A DNA stretch of 64,000 nucleotides from positions 124,001 to 188,000 of the forward strand of contig NZ_BMRB01000008.1 of the NCBI RefSeq assembly GCF_014648415.1, given 5' to 3'. The notes below the pieces were generated by a model that was not told the DNA's origin, ran no database searches, and saw nothing but the letters and a program-made list of their open reading frames with translations. This stretch comes from Actinokineospora fastidiosa (GTDB taxonomy: Bacteria; Actinomycetota; Actinomycetes; Mycobacteriales; Pseudonocardiaceae). A program made the translations under genes and the position numbers. Shown here one piece after another: positions 1 through 7,708 of this stretch. Each line of letters begins with the position of its first letter. Position 1 is the stretch's first letter.

Positions 1-2
1 GA

Positions 3-623
3 CGCGTCATCGTCAACCTCAGCTCGGACACCCCGGCCGACTCGGTCAAGGCGGCGGCCTGGCTCGCCGAGCGCGGCGCCGAACTCGTCGTCGGCGGGGT
101 GATGGTCCCGGCCCAGCTGGTGGGCGAGGAGCCCGCCTACGTCTTCTACAGCGGGCCGCGGGCGGTCTTCGACGAGCACGTCGAGACCCTGCGGGTCATC
201 GGCAGGCCGGACTACATGGGCGCGGAGCACGGGCTGGCGCAACTGTTCTACCAGGCCCAGCTCGACGTGTTCCTGACCAGCCTCGCGGTGACCCTGCACG
301 CGAGCGCGCTCATCGAGGCGGCGGGCGTCGACCCGAAGGTGCTCGGCCCCTACCTGGCCGAGACGTTCACGACGATGCCGATGTACTTCGAGGAGACCTT
401 CGAGCACATCGCCCGGGGGGAGCACCCGGGCGACGAGGCGAACATCCTGATGATGGGCGCGACCGCCGAGCACGTCGTCGGCGCCAGCGAGCAGGCGGGC
501 GTGGACGCCGCGCTCCCCGCCGCGGTGGCGTCGCTGTACGAGCGGGCGATCGCGGCGGGGCGCGGGCGGGAGAGCTGGACGGCCCTCTACGACGTGATCC
601 GTCAGCGCACGCTGGTGCCGTAG
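3..623 (+). CDS. Imine-reductase-like NAD(P)-dependent oxidoreductase, 5' partial
   Basis: The reading frame is open from base 3, so the start and the Rossmann glycine motif lie left of the window. The visible part begins with RVIVNLSSDTPADS, follows with a GGVMVPAQLVG stretch and a YVFYSG strand, and then a long helical C-terminal half. This layout is that of the 6-phosphogluconate dehydrogenase-like imine reductase / beta-hydroxyacid dehydrogenase superfamily, where the helical domain swaps between subunits. The substrate cannot be read from the sequence. Its last 22 bases overlap the convergent gene at 602-1027. It could equally be annotated as an NAD(P)-binding-domain protein; family confidence is high, function is not. 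Confidence 0.8.
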   Translation, partial: RVIVNLSSDTPADSVKAAAWLAERGAELVVGGVMVPAQLVGEEPAYVFYSGPRAVFDEHVETLRVIGRPDYMGAEHGLAQLFYQAQLDVFLTSLAVTLHASALIEAAGVDPKVLGPYLAETFTTMPMYFEETFEHIARGEHPGDEANILMMGATAEHVVGASEQAGVDAALPAAVASLYERAIAAGRGRESWTALYDVIRQRTLVP

Positions 624-1027
624 TGGCGGTCGATGCGCAGCCGTAGCACCAGCCGCTTCTCGGCGACCATGGCGGCGCGGTACTCGTCCCAGTCGGGGTG
701 CTCGCCGCTGATGTCCCGGTAGAGCTGGACCAGTTCGTCGACGGCTGCGTCGTCGGGGGACGCCGCCACGGCGGAGAACTCGGCGGTGCCTTCCACCACC
801 AGGAAGCGCCAGCCGTCCTCGCTGCTGACGTAGTAGGAGGCGCGGGGATCGCGGCGCAGGTTCGCGGTCTTGGCGCGGTCGGCGGTCACCGAGACGCGCA
901 GGGTCGCCGACTCGGCGTCGTAGTGGTGGATCACGTTGGACAGCTGGGGCCTGCCGTCCTTCTTCAGGGTGACGAGCGCCCCGATGCGGCGGGTGCGGAG
1001 CAGGTCCAGCGCGGTGTCGTCGGTCAT
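602..1027 (-). CDS. PPOX-class (FMN/F420-type) oxidoreductase
   Basis: A 141-residue single-domain split-barrel protein. The N-terminus runs LRTRRIGALVTLKKDGRPQLSNV, then strands containing RVSVTADRAKTANLRRDP and the GWRFLVVEGTAEF strand, as in F420- or FMN-dependent pyridoxamine-oxidase-fold proteins common in actinomycetes. The ATG at 1027 is preferred over an upstream in-frame TTG because a GGGG ribosome-binding stretch lies about 7 bases before it. The substrate is unknown. It overlaps the tail of the imine reductase gene. It is not the phenazine PhzG, which is a separate, longer protein in this window. Confidence 0.85.
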   Translation of the reverse strand: MTDDTALDLLRTRRIGALVTLKKDGRPQLSNVIHHYDAESATLRVSVTADRAKTANLRRDPRASYYVSSEDGWRFLVVEGTAEFSAVAASPDDAAVDELVQLYRDISGEHPDWDEYRAAMVAEKRLVLRLRIDRHYGTSVR

Positions 1028-1081
1028 GACCGACCCCAACGCGCCGGACCCGCACCGTGTTCCTTCACGGACGTGCTCTGC

Positions 1082-1924
1082 TCACCTGCGGCCGCCGAGG
1101 CCCAGCCAGCCCCTGCGGTGGTGCTGCTCGTCGACGGCGGTCTCGTCGCGGGCGGCCTGCTCGTAGACGTCGTCCCGGCTCATGTCGGTGCTGGCGCGGT
1201 GCTTGCCGCCCGCGTCGTCACGGGCGATCCGGGTGTCGTCGTCGTGCAGGGTGTCGCCGCTCCGGACGTCACCACGGAGACTTTCACCGCCGAGGTAGTC
1301 ACGGCGGACGGTGTCGCCGCGCAGGCTGTCCTCGCGGACCTCGCCTTCGGGCGCCGGGCGGACGTCACGCTCGCGGGTGACGCGGGTGTCGTCGTCGTGC
1401 AGGGCGCGGTACTGCTCGGGCACCTCGGCGACCACACGGCCCGTCCCCGCGGTGAACCGGCCCAGCGCCACCGCCGCCAGGAACACGATCAGCGTGCCGA
1501 GGCCGAGGTGGTAGATCAGCTCGATGACGCCGCGCCCGGCCGGGGAGTCGGCGATCGGCTGGCCGGTGATGGGCCTGCCGCCGTTCCACATCGAGCTGAT
1601 CGTCGGCCCGAGGACGAACCAGGCCCCGCCCAGCGCGGCCAGCCATCCCCACAGGACCCCGCCCGCGCTGTGCTTGCTGGCGATGAGTCCGAGCCCGGCC
1701 AGCGCGACGAGCAGGCCGGGCAGGATGTTCAACAGCAGGCGGTCGGCCGTGAACTGCCACGGCCGATCCGTTCCGTACGACAGGCCCAGATAGGGCCCGA
1801 TCAGCGGGAGCAGCGCTCCCAACAGCCCCAGCAGCACGAGAAGTGTCCCGTTCACCGCTCCCCGCCGCCGGGGCACGCGTCCCACGTCCTCCCGGTGCGT
1901 GGTGACGACATCGGCCCTGGTCAT
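1082..1924 (-). CDS. Four-helix membrane protein with a charged repetitive tail
   Basis: A 280-residue protein. A short cytoplasmic-looking N-terminus is followed by four hydrophobic segments (about residues 17-38, 48-68, 73-95 and 115-137). The remaining half is hydrophilic and built of degenerate repeats: LHDDDTRVTR recurs as LHDDDTRIAR, and LRGD recurs three times with RD/GD spacers. The start is the ATG at 1924, with AGAGGA about 9 bases upstream. No enzyme motif is visible. The tail looks like a disordered, strongly charged domain with possible pentapeptide-like periodicity, but the repeats are too irregular to assign. Function unknown. An inverted repeat sits just upstream at 1948-1970. 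Confidence 0.75.
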   Translation of the reverse strand: MTRADVVTTHREDVGRVPRRRGAVNGTLLVLLGLLGALLPLIGPYLGLSYGTDRPWQFTADRLLLNILPGLLVALAGLGLIASKHSAGGVLWGWLAALGGAWFVLGPTISSMWNGGRPITGQPIADSPAGRGVIELIYHLGLGTLIVFLAAVALGRFTAGTGRVVAEVPEQYRALHDDDTRVTRERDVRPAPEGEVREDSLRGDTVRRDYLGGESLRGDVRSGDTLHDDDTRIARDDAGGKHRASTDMSRDDVYEQAARDETAVDEQHHRRGWLGLGGRR

Positions 1925-1947
1925 CTCGTCGGTCCTCTCGACAGACA

Positions 1948-1970
1948 ATGGGTATGGCGGGGATACCCAT
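1948..1970. promoter_or_regulatory. Inverted repeat upstream of the membrane-protein gene
   Basis: Perfect 8-base arms ATGGGTAT (1948-1955) and ATACCCAT (1963-1970) with a 7-base spacer, centred about 35 bases upstream of the ATG at 1924. The position fits an operator or a 5' leader hairpin; the binding protein is unknown. Confidence 0.45.
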
Positions 1971-2022
1971 CCGGTGGCGGACCGAATCACGCTGAGCTGT
2001 CGAGCAGGCCCGTTCGGGTGAT

Positions 2023-3021
2023 TCAGGCCTGCTTCGCGATGATCGCCGAGGTCTCCATCGGCAGGTCCGCCACGCGCTCCACCACCAGGCCCGCGCGCTC
2101 CAGCATGCCGACGAAGCGGTCGAGGGTGCGGTGCCTGCCGCCGTTGGTCATGAGCAGGTGCAGGTCCCACAGCGACGGCAGGACGGTCGCGCCCTCGTCG
2201 ACCACCAGCCGCTCCAGGATGACGACCCGGGCGTCCGGGCCGGACAGCCCGGCCCGGCAGTTCTCGAACAGGCCCACCACGGCGTCGTCGCTCCACCCGG
2301 CCAGGACCCGGCACAGCAGGTAGACGTCGCCGCCCTCGGGCACGGCGGCGAACATGTCGCCGCCGACGACCCGGACCCGGTCGCCGAGGCCCGCGAGCTT
2401 CTGCTCGGCGATCGGGGCGACGTGCTCGCGGTCGATGAGCGTGCCGCGGGCGTCCGGGACGGCCGCGAGGATCGTGCCCAGCAGCTGTCCCGCGCCGCCG
2501 CCCACGTCGACGACGTGCTTGCCCGCGAAATCGATGACGTCCGGGACGTAGTCGAAGAACAGGTTGCCCGCCTTCATCGCCGCCTGGAAGCGGTCGGCGG
2601 CCTCGGGGCGGCTGTCGAGATAGGTGTAGAGCGGTTCGCCGAAGGCGACGTCCCAGCCCGCCGTGACGGTGCGGATGGCGTGCTCGGCGTGCGCCCAGGC
2701 GGTGTAGAACTCCTCGCCGTAGAGCAGGCACATGTCGCGCAGCGTGCCCGGCCGATCCAGCAGGACGCGCGCGACGTCGGTGTTGCGGTAGCCGGACTCG
2801 CCGTCCCCGGCGAACACGCCCATCGCCACCAGCAGGCGCATCAGGCGGTGGACGCCCTCGGGGTCGGCCCCGGTGGCCTCGGCCAGCTCGGCGGTCGTCG
2901 CCCGCCCGGCGTCGATGTGGTCGGGCACGCCGAGCTTGACCGCGACGTAGAGGGCCTGGGCCCGCCAGCCGCCGGTGATGATCTCGATGGCGTCCCTGGT
3001 CGCGGTGAGATCGGTCTGCAC
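2023..3021 (-). CDS. SAM-dependent O-methyltransferase, PhzM/hydroxyneurosporene-type
   Basis: A 332-residue protein with the two-part layout of the plant-COMT-like bacterial O-methyltransferases. A winged-helix dimerisation domain comes first (about 1-100: AQALYVAVKLGVPDHI, LAEATGADPEGVHRLMRLL), then a class I SAM domain with the glycine-rich VVDVGGGAGQLL motif near residue 170. The start is GTG at 3021, preceded by GAGGAG. Only 9 bases separate it from the stop of the phzB homologue upstream, so the two are probably one transcript. By neighbourhood it may methylate a phenazine, as PhzM does, but the same family also serves polyketide pathways; the acceptor is inferred only. Confidence 0.85.
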   Translation of the reverse strand: MQTDLTATRDAIEIITGGWRAQALYVAVKLGVPDHIDAGRATTAELAEATGADPEGVHRLMRLLVAMGVFAGDGESGYRNTDVARVLLDRPGTLRDMCLLYGEEFYTAWAHAEHAIRTVTAGWDVAFGEPLYTYLDSRPEAADRFQAAMKAGNLFFDYVPDVIDFAGKHVVDVGGGAGQLLGTILAAVPDARGTLIDREHVAPIAEQKLAGLGDRVRVVGGDMFAAVPEGGDVYLLCRVLAGWSDDAVVGLFENCRAGLSGPDARVVILERLVVDEGATVLPSLWDLHLLMTNGGRHRTLDRFVGMLERAGLVVERVADLPMETSAIIAKQA

Positions 3022-3030
3022 TGGTGCTCC

Positions 3031-3495
3031 TCAGGTCGGGATGCCGCCTCGGTTGATCACCGGTACCTCGATGCCGAGGGCCCGGAGCTGATTGAACGGG
3101 TTCATGAACTCGCGCTGGCGCGCGATCCGGCCGTCGGCGAACTCGAAGGAGTGGATGAAGTGGTTGCGGTACACCCCGGGCGCGTAGTTGGGGTACCGGA
3201 TCTCGCCTTCGCCGTCGCACTCGGCCCAGAACCGGTTGGGGTCCTGGGTCTCGAAGACCTCGATGTTGAACCACTTCCAGTCCGGGAACATCCGCAGCGA
3301 CCACTCGCCGTGCCTGCGCAGCAGCTCGTGGCCCTGGGAGACGACCGGCTCCGGGGTGTCGGCGGTGTAGAGTCCTGCGCTGCCGTCCTCGGTGAACAGC
3401 AGGTACCGGGTGAGCCGGGATTCCCCTTGCCTGCTCAGGTAGTCCTCGACCACCGCGCGGTTGCGGCGGCGCAGCTCGATGTCGGTGTCGAACAC
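3031..3495 (-). CDS. phzB: Phenazine biosynthesis protein PhzA/PhzB family
   Basis: A 154-residue NTF2-fold protein, close to the roughly 160 residues of PhzA/PhzB. Family-specific stretches are visible: ELRRRNRAVVEDYL, FPDWKWFNIEVFET, DPNRFWAECDGEGEI, NHFIHSFEF and REFMN, ending GGIPT. In known pathways this protein promotes condensation of two aminocyclohexenone units to the phenazine ring. The GTG at 3495 was chosen because GAGCGAGG stands about 6 bases upstream and because it matches family length; a longer version from 3543 has no support. It shares a 119-base divergent region with phzF, containing a perfect inverted repeat. Only one copy is present, as usual outside pseudomonads. Confidence 0.92.
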   Translation of the reverse strand: MFDTDIELRRRNRAVVEDYLSRQGESRLTRYLLFTEDGSAGLYTADTPEPVVSQGHELLRRHGEWSLRMFPDWKWFNIEVFETQDPNRFWAECDGEGEIRYPNYAPGVYRNHFIHSFEFADGRIARQREFMNPFNQLRALGIEVPVINRGGIPT

Positions 3496-3564
3496 GCGAA
3501 CCTCGCTCGGTCGGCGGGAGTGTGACCCAGTTCTAACGATCACCGCCGCGCGGGGTCAACCGGT

Positions 3565-3592
3565 GTCCAACCGGTCAATCGAGGGGTTGGAC
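3565..3592. promoter_or_regulatory. Perfect inverted repeat between phzB and phzF
   Basis: Arms GTCCAACC (3565-3572) and GGTTGGAC (3585-3592) with a 12-base spacer, in the divergent phzB/phzF region. The right arm lies between the expected -35 and -10 zones of phzF. It is a candidate operator for co-regulating the two divergent units; no regulator gene is adjacent. Confidence 0.55.
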
Positions 3593-3601
3593 GAATCGCG
3601 G

Positions 3602-3607
3602 TAGCGT
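3602..3607 (+). promoter_or_regulatory. Leaderless -10 box of phzF
   Basis: TAGCGT ends 7 bases before the phzF ATG, the usual position of a -10 box whose transcript starts at the initiation codon. No Shine-Dalgarno sequence precedes that ATG. Confidence 0.5.
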
Positions 3608-3614
3608 GCCTGCC

Positions 3615-4451
3615 ATGACCCCCTACACGATCGCCGACGTCTTCACAGACGTTGCCCTGCAAGGCAATCCGGTCGCCGTGTTCACCGAGGCCGACGGCAT
3701 CCCGGCCGAGCGCATGCAGCGCATCGCCCGGGAGATGAACCTGTCCGAGACGGTCTTCGTGCTCCCGCCGCAGGGCGGCGGCGACGTCCGGGTGCGCATC
3801 TTCACCCCGGTCAACGAGCTCCCGTTCGCGGGCCACCCCACGCTGGGCACCGCGATCGTGCTCGGCGAGCGGGCCGACGGCGACGAACTGGTCATGGAGA
3901 CCGGGATGGGCCCGGTCCCGTTCCGGCTCACCCGGGTCGACGGCGTGGTGCGGTCGGCGTCGATGAGCCAGCCGGTGCCGGTGTGGGAGCCGTACGAGCG
4001 CGCGGACCACCTGTTGGCCGCGCTGGGCGTGGAGGCGTCGACGCTGCCGGTCGTGGTCTACCGCAACGGCCCCCGGCACGTCTTCGTCGGGCTGCCGGAC
4101 GAGCCCGCGCTGGCCGCGCTCCGCCCCGACCTGCTGATGCTGGCGGAGCACGAGGACATGGCGGCCAACTGCTTCGCGCCCGCCGGTCCCCGCTGGCGCA
4201 CGCGGATGTTCTCCCCGGCCTACGGCGTCGCCGAGGACGCGGCCACCGGATCGGCGGCGGGCCCGTTCGCCCTGCACCTCGCCCGCCACGGCCTTGCCCC
4301 CTACGGCGAGCGGGTCGAGATCCTGCAGGGCGTCGAGATGGGCCGACCGTCCACAATGCACGCGACCGTCACGGGGTCGGACGCCGCTGTCGAACGGGTG
4401 GACGTCGCCGGCTCCGCCGTGGTCGTGGCCAGGGGGACGTTCCTCGCCTAG
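3615..4451 (+). CDS. phzF: Phenazine biosynthesis isomerase PhzF
   Basis: A 278-residue PhzF. In known pathways it isomerises trans-2,3-dihydro-3-hydroxyanthranilate to the ketone that dimerises to the phenazine skeleton. Residues expected for catalysis are in place: Glu45 in MNLSETVFV, His74 in LPFAGHPTLGT, and the acidic VAEDAATGSAAGP motif near residue 207. The match to true PhzF is much closer than to the broad PhzF-like epimerase family (LQGNPVAVF, VYRNGPRHVFVG, RMFSPAYGV). The ATG at 3615 is preferred to the GTG at 3606; it has no ribosome-binding site but a TAGCGT box 7 bases upstream, so a leaderless mRNA is likely. Its stop overlaps that of phzG on the other strand. Confidence 0.95.
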   Translation: MTPYTIADVFTDVALQGNPVAVFTEADGIPAERMQRIAREMNLSETVFVLPPQGGGDVRVRIFTPVNELPFAGHPTLGTAIVLGERADGDELVMETGMGPVPFRLTRVDGVVRSASMSQPVPVWEPYERADHLLAALGVEASTLPVVVYRNGPRHVFVGLPDEPALAALRPDLLMLAEHEDMAANCFAPAGPRWRTRMFSPAYGVAEDAATGSAAGPFALHLARHGLAPYGERVEILQGVEMGRPSTMHATVTGSDAAVERVDVAGSAVVVARGTFLA

Positions 4452-5029
4452 GGCTGCAGTCGGGTCGTGGTCCAGCCGTCTGCGCCGCGGTCGTAGCGCA
4501 GACGGCGGTAGAAGCGGTCCGGCTGGTCCTCCCAGAACTCGATGGTGGACAGGGTGATGTGGTAGCCGACCCAGGTCGCGGGCCTGGCGGGCCGCTCGCC
4601 GTCGGCCAAGGCGCGCACCCGGGCGCGCAGGCTGTCGGCGTCGGTCAGCGGCGCGCTCTGCCGGGTGGCGACCGACATCGGCAGCACGTGGTCGGGCCGG
4701 GCCGCCCACAGCGCGTCCGACTCGGCGGCGGGCATGATCGCCGCGGCGCCCGCCAGGGTGACCTGGCGGCGGTTCTCCCGCCAGTACAGCACTCCCGACG
4801 CCCAGCCGGTCGCGGCGATGTCACGGCCCTTGGGGCTGTCGCTGAAGCTGGCGAACACCACGCCGGAGTCGGTCACCCGCAGCAGCTGCACGATCCGGCT
4901 GGACGGGCGCGCGTCAGTCCCCGCCGTGGCCAAGGCCAGCGCGCCCGGGTCGGCGAGGCCGGGGACGGCCAGCCACTCGCGCAGCAGGTCGCACGGATTC
5001 GCCGCGGGGTTCTCGTACCAGGTCGTCAC
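4448..5029 (-). CDS. phzG: Phenazine biosynthesis FMN-dependent oxidase PhzG
   Basis: A 193-residue pyridoxamine-5'-phosphate-oxidase-fold protein. PhzG oxidises the reduced tricyclic intermediates late in phenazine synthesis. Visible features are NPCDLLREWLAVP near the N-terminus, SSRIVQLLRV, a phosphate-binding SFSDSPKGRDI stretch, LYWRENRRQVTLAG, and a C-terminal IEFWEDQPDRFYRRLRY motif. The GTG at 5029 has AGGA close upstream and gives the usual length; a TTG at 5089 would add 20 residues with no family support. It is convergent with phzF, the two stop codons overlapping. Assignment as PhzG rather than PdxH rests on the neighbouring phzB and phzF. Confidence 0.88.
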   Translation of the reverse strand: MTTWYENPAANPCDLLREWLAVPGLADPGALALATAGTDARPSSRIVQLLRVTDSGVVFASFSDSPKGRDIAATGWASGVLYWRENRRQVTLAGAAAIMPAAESDALWAARPDHVLPMSVATRQSAPLTDADSLRARVRALADGERPARPATWVGYHITLSTIEFWEDQPDRFYRRLRYDRGADGWTTTRLQP

Positions 5030-5041
5030 CAGTCCTGGATA

Positions 5042-5058
5042 GGCCGGGATTCCCGGCC
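5042..5058. terminator. GC hairpin between the beta-glucosidase and phzG
   Basis: Arms GGCCGGG (5042-5048) and CCCGGCC (5052-5058) around a 3-base loop, 33 bases past the beta-glucosidase stop and 12 bases before the phzG start on the same strand. It could end the beta-glucosidase transcript or be an operator; there is no U-tract. Confidence 0.4.
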
Positions 5059-5090
5059 GGACAAGGGAAACAGCGGCGAAGGTGACCAAG

Positions 5091-6449
5091 TCACGCCGTG
5101 GCCGTGGCCCGGATCAGGTCGCGGTACCACGCGTAGCTGGACTTCGGGGTGCGCTCCAGCGTGGCGTAGTCGACGTGGACCAGCCCGAACCGGGGGCCGT
5201 AGCCGTGCGCCCACTCGAAGTTGTCCAGCAGCGACCAGTGGAAGTAGCCCCGCACGTCCACGCCCTGCGCGATGGCGTCGGCCAGCGCCTTGAGGTGGGC
5301 GTCGAGGAAGGCGATCCGCTCGGGGTCGTGGAACGGCGGGCCTTGCGGGTCCGGGTAGGCGCAGCCGTTCTCGGTCAGGTAGATCGGCGGCAGGTCCGGG
5401 TAGCGCCGGACGAGGTCGGTCAGCGCCTCGGTCAGGCCCGCGGGCTCGATCGGCCAGCCCAGGCCGGTGCGCGGCACGTCCGGCAGCCGGGTGAGGTCGA
5501 CGCCGATGTCGTCGGCGGTGCGCGCCGCCGGGTCCGCGGTCGCCGGGGGAGCGTCGGCGACATGGCGGCGGTAGTAGTAGTTGATGCCGACGTAGTCCAG
5601 CGGGACGCCGATGACGTCGAGGTCGCCGTCGCGGCGGAACGACAGGTCGCTGATCGCGCCGAAGGTGTCGGCGTAGTCCGCCGGGTACGCGCCGCCGAAC
5701 AGCGGCTCGGTGAACTGCCTGCGCAGCAGCAGGTCGAACCGGCGGGCCGCGTCCGCGTCGCCCGGCCCGACCGGCACGGCGGGGGACTGGTTCAGCACGA
5801 TCCCGAACCGGTGCGACCCCGGCGCCTGCTCGCGCATCGCCCGCACGCCCAGGCCGTGGGCGAGTTGCAGGTGGTGCGCGGCGGCGAGCGAGCCGTGCCC
5901 CTCCCGCGCGCCGGGCGCGTGCCTGCCCTCGGCGTACCCGGCGACGGCGGAGACGAACGGCTCGTTCATCGTCGTCCAGAACCGCACCGAGTCGCCGAGC
6001 TCGCCGTGGATGAAGGCGGCGTAGTCGGCGAAGCGGTGGGCGGTGTCGCGGGAGCGCCAGCCGCCCAGGTCCTCCAGCCCCTGCGGCAGGTCCCAGTGGT
6101 AGAGGGTCGCGAACGGCTCGATGCCGCGCTCGCGCAGCCCGTCGACGAGGCGTCGGTAGAAGTCCACGCCCCGCCGCTCCGGCGTGCCCCGGCCCGTCGG
6201 CTGGACGCGGGGCCAGGAGATCGAGAACCGGTAGGCGCGCACGCCCAGCCCGCTCAGCAGATCCAGGTCCTCGCGCCAGCGGTGGTAGTGGTCGCAGGCG
6301 ACCGCGCCGGAACTGCCGTCCCGGATGGCGCCCGGCGTCGCGGCGAAGGTGTCCCAGATGGACGGACCGCGGCCGTCGTCGGCCGCGCCGCCCTCGATCT
6401 GGTAGGCCGAGGTGGCCACGCCCCAGAGGAACCCGTCGGGGAACTGCAT
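5091..6449 (-). CDS. GH1 beta-glucosidase
   Basis: A 452-residue glycoside hydrolase family 1 enzyme without signal peptide, so cytoplasmic, hydrolysing imported cellobiose or other beta-glucosides. It opens FPDGFLWGVATSAYQIEG, the family signature. The acid/base is Glu163 in TTMNEPF and the nucleophile Glu360 in YLTENGCAYPD. The ATG at 6449 has GGAG about 10 bases upstream. It follows the sugar-binding lipoprotein gene by 26 bases and is probably co-transcribed from the CebR-box promoter at 7656. The pair resembles the cebE/bglC end of the cellobiose locus of streptomycetes, but the permease genes are missing. Confidence 0.95.
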   Translation of the reverse strand: MQFPDGFLWGVATSAYQIEGGAADDGRGPSIWDTFAATPGAIRDGSSGAVACDHYHRWREDLDLLSGLGVRAYRFSISWPRVQPTGRGTPERRGVDFYRRLVDGLRERGIEPFATLYHWDLPQGLEDLGGWRSRDTAHRFADYAAFIHGELGDSVRFWTTMNEPFVSAVAGYAEGRHAPGAREGHGSLAAAHHLQLAHGLGVRAMREQAPGSHRFGIVLNQSPAVPVGPGDADAARRFDLLLRRQFTEPLFGGAYPADYADTFGAISDLSFRRDGDLDVIGVPLDYVGINYYYRRHVADAPPATADPAARTADDIGVDLTRLPDVPRTGLGWPIEPAGLTEALTDLVRRYPDLPPIYLTENGCAYPDPQGPPFHDPERIAFLDAHLKALADAIAQGVDVRGYFHWSLLDNFEWAHGYGPRFGLVHVDYATLERTPKSSYAWYRDLIRATATA

Positions 6450-6475
6450 GTGGTGTCGCTCCAGGTCAGAAGGGG

Positions 6476-7648
6476 TCACGTGAGGTCGGTCAGCAGCCGC
6501 GCCCACGACTCGTCGGGGGCTTGGCCCTGTTCGACGCGCTGGACGGCCGCGTCGAGGGCGGTCTGGACCGCTGCGGCGTCCGGTCCCCGGTACTGCGGCT
6601 TGAGCGCCTGGGCGGCCTCGGTGAACAGCACGCCGACGCGGGCGTCGCCGAGCGCGGGATCGGTGCGCCCGGCCAGCGATTGCTCCCCGTACACCGACGG
6701 CGTGGACGGGATCCGGCCGTGGCGGGCGAACCGGCGGGCCTGCTGCTCGGGCGCGGTCAGCCAGTCCGCGAGCGCCACGGCGGCCTCCGTCTCGTCGCCC
6801 TGCGCGGGCACGGTCAGGTACGAGCCGCCTCGGTTGCCCGCCTTGCCGGGAACGGCGACCACGCCCCACCCGCCCGCGTCCCGCACCGCCGCCAACTGGG
6901 AGGCCGAACAGAGGATGGTCGCGAAGCGGCCCTGCTTGAGCCCTTCGGTCCACTGCTCGGTCCCGGGGCTCAGCCCGGCGGACAGGTCGGCGTCGACGGC
7001 CGCCGTGGTGACGGCCCACGCCCGCGCGATGTCCGGGTTGGTGTCCACGACGACGGCGTCCTGGGCGTCGTGGTAGCCGACCGGGGCCTGGTCGATGATC
7101 GCGTCCAGCAGCGTCGCGGCCCCGTCCATCCAGCGCACGTCCTCCGGCGCCTGAGCCTGGAACCGCCTGCCCGCCTCGACGTAGGCCTCCCAAGTGGGCC
7201 AGTCGGGGGCGTCGACGAGCTCGGCGCGGTAGCAGAGCGCGAGCCCGCCGACCTCGGCGGCGTAGCCGATCTGCCTGCCGTCGCGGCTCAGCGATGCCGT
7301 CCACGCCCAGTCCAGCCAGCGCCGCTGGAACGCGCCCGCGGAGTTGAGGTCCACGAAGTGCTCCGGGGTCGCGGTGAACCGGGAGATCAGCTCGGCGTCG
7401 ACCGCCTCGACGTCCGCGGCGCCCTCCTCGCCGGCCAGGTGCGCGGCGAGGTCGTCGTGGTGCTGGGCGTGGGGCGCCACGCGCTCGACGATGTCGATGT
7501 CCGGGTGCGCCTGCTCGTACTCGGCGAACAGGTCGGCGTAGCCGTGGTCGCCGAACAGGCCGACGGTGATCTCGGTCTTGCCCGACCCGCAGGCGACCAG
7601 CATCCCGGCGGCGAGCACTCCGACCAGCGCGACGGCTTTCCCAGACAC
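6476..7648 (-). CDS. Sugar-binding lipoprotein of an ABC importer
   Basis: A 390-residue extracellular solute-binding protein. After KAVALVGVLAAGML comes the lipobox LVAC, so the mature protein is a lipid-anchored binding protein. It then shows the EITVGLFGDHGYADLFAEYE opening and C-terminal ALADWLTAPEQQARRFARHGRIP motif of the family 1 sugar-binding proteins. The start is GTG at 7648, not the longer frame upstream, because a perfect CebR box (7656-7669) and a TTGACA -35 (7684-7679) lie there; initiation is probably leaderless. No permease or ATPase genes accompany it, so it must work with components encoded elsewhere. Cello-oligosaccharides are the likely ligand, by operator and by the GH1 neighbour. 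Confidence 0.88.
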   Translation of the reverse strand: MSGKAVALVGVLAAGMLVACGSGKTEITVGLFGDHGYADLFAEYEQAHPDIDIVERVAPHAQHHDDLAAHLAGEEGAADVEAVDAELISRFTATPEHFVDLNSAGAFQRRWLDWAWTASLSRDGRQIGYAAEVGGLALCYRAELVDAPDWPTWEAYVEAGRRFQAQAPEDVRWMDGAATLLDAIIDQAPVGYHDAQDAVVVDTNPDIARAWAVTTAAVDADLSAGLSPGTEQWTEGLKQGRFATILCSASQLAAVRDAGGWGVVAVPGKAGNRGGSYLTVPAQGDETEAAVALADWLTAPEQQARRFARHGRIPSTPSVYGEQSLAGRTDPALGDARVGVLFTEAAQALKPQYRGPDAAAVQTALDAAVQRVEQGQAPDESWARLLTDLT

Positions 7649-7655
7649 CTGCTTA

Positions 7656-7669
7656 TGGGAGCGCTCCCA
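7656..7669. promoter_or_regulatory. CebR operator upstream of the sugar-binding protein/GH1 pair
   Basis: TGGGAGCGCTCCCA, the exact palindrome known as the binding site of the cellobiose repressor CebR in streptomycetes. It overlaps the expected -10 region: TTGACA at 7684-7679, then 18 bases, then TCCCAT at 7660-7655 on the minus strand, ending 7 bases from the GTG at 7648. Confidence 0.85.
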
Positions 7670-7708
7670 CCCGGCCGGTGTCAAGTAACGGAAGCATCAC
7701 GCCGGCCG

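Noticed and set aside
602-1027. PPOX-fold gene as part of the phenazine set
   Set aside because: It lacks PhzG-type motifs, and a proper PhzG is present at 4448-5029.
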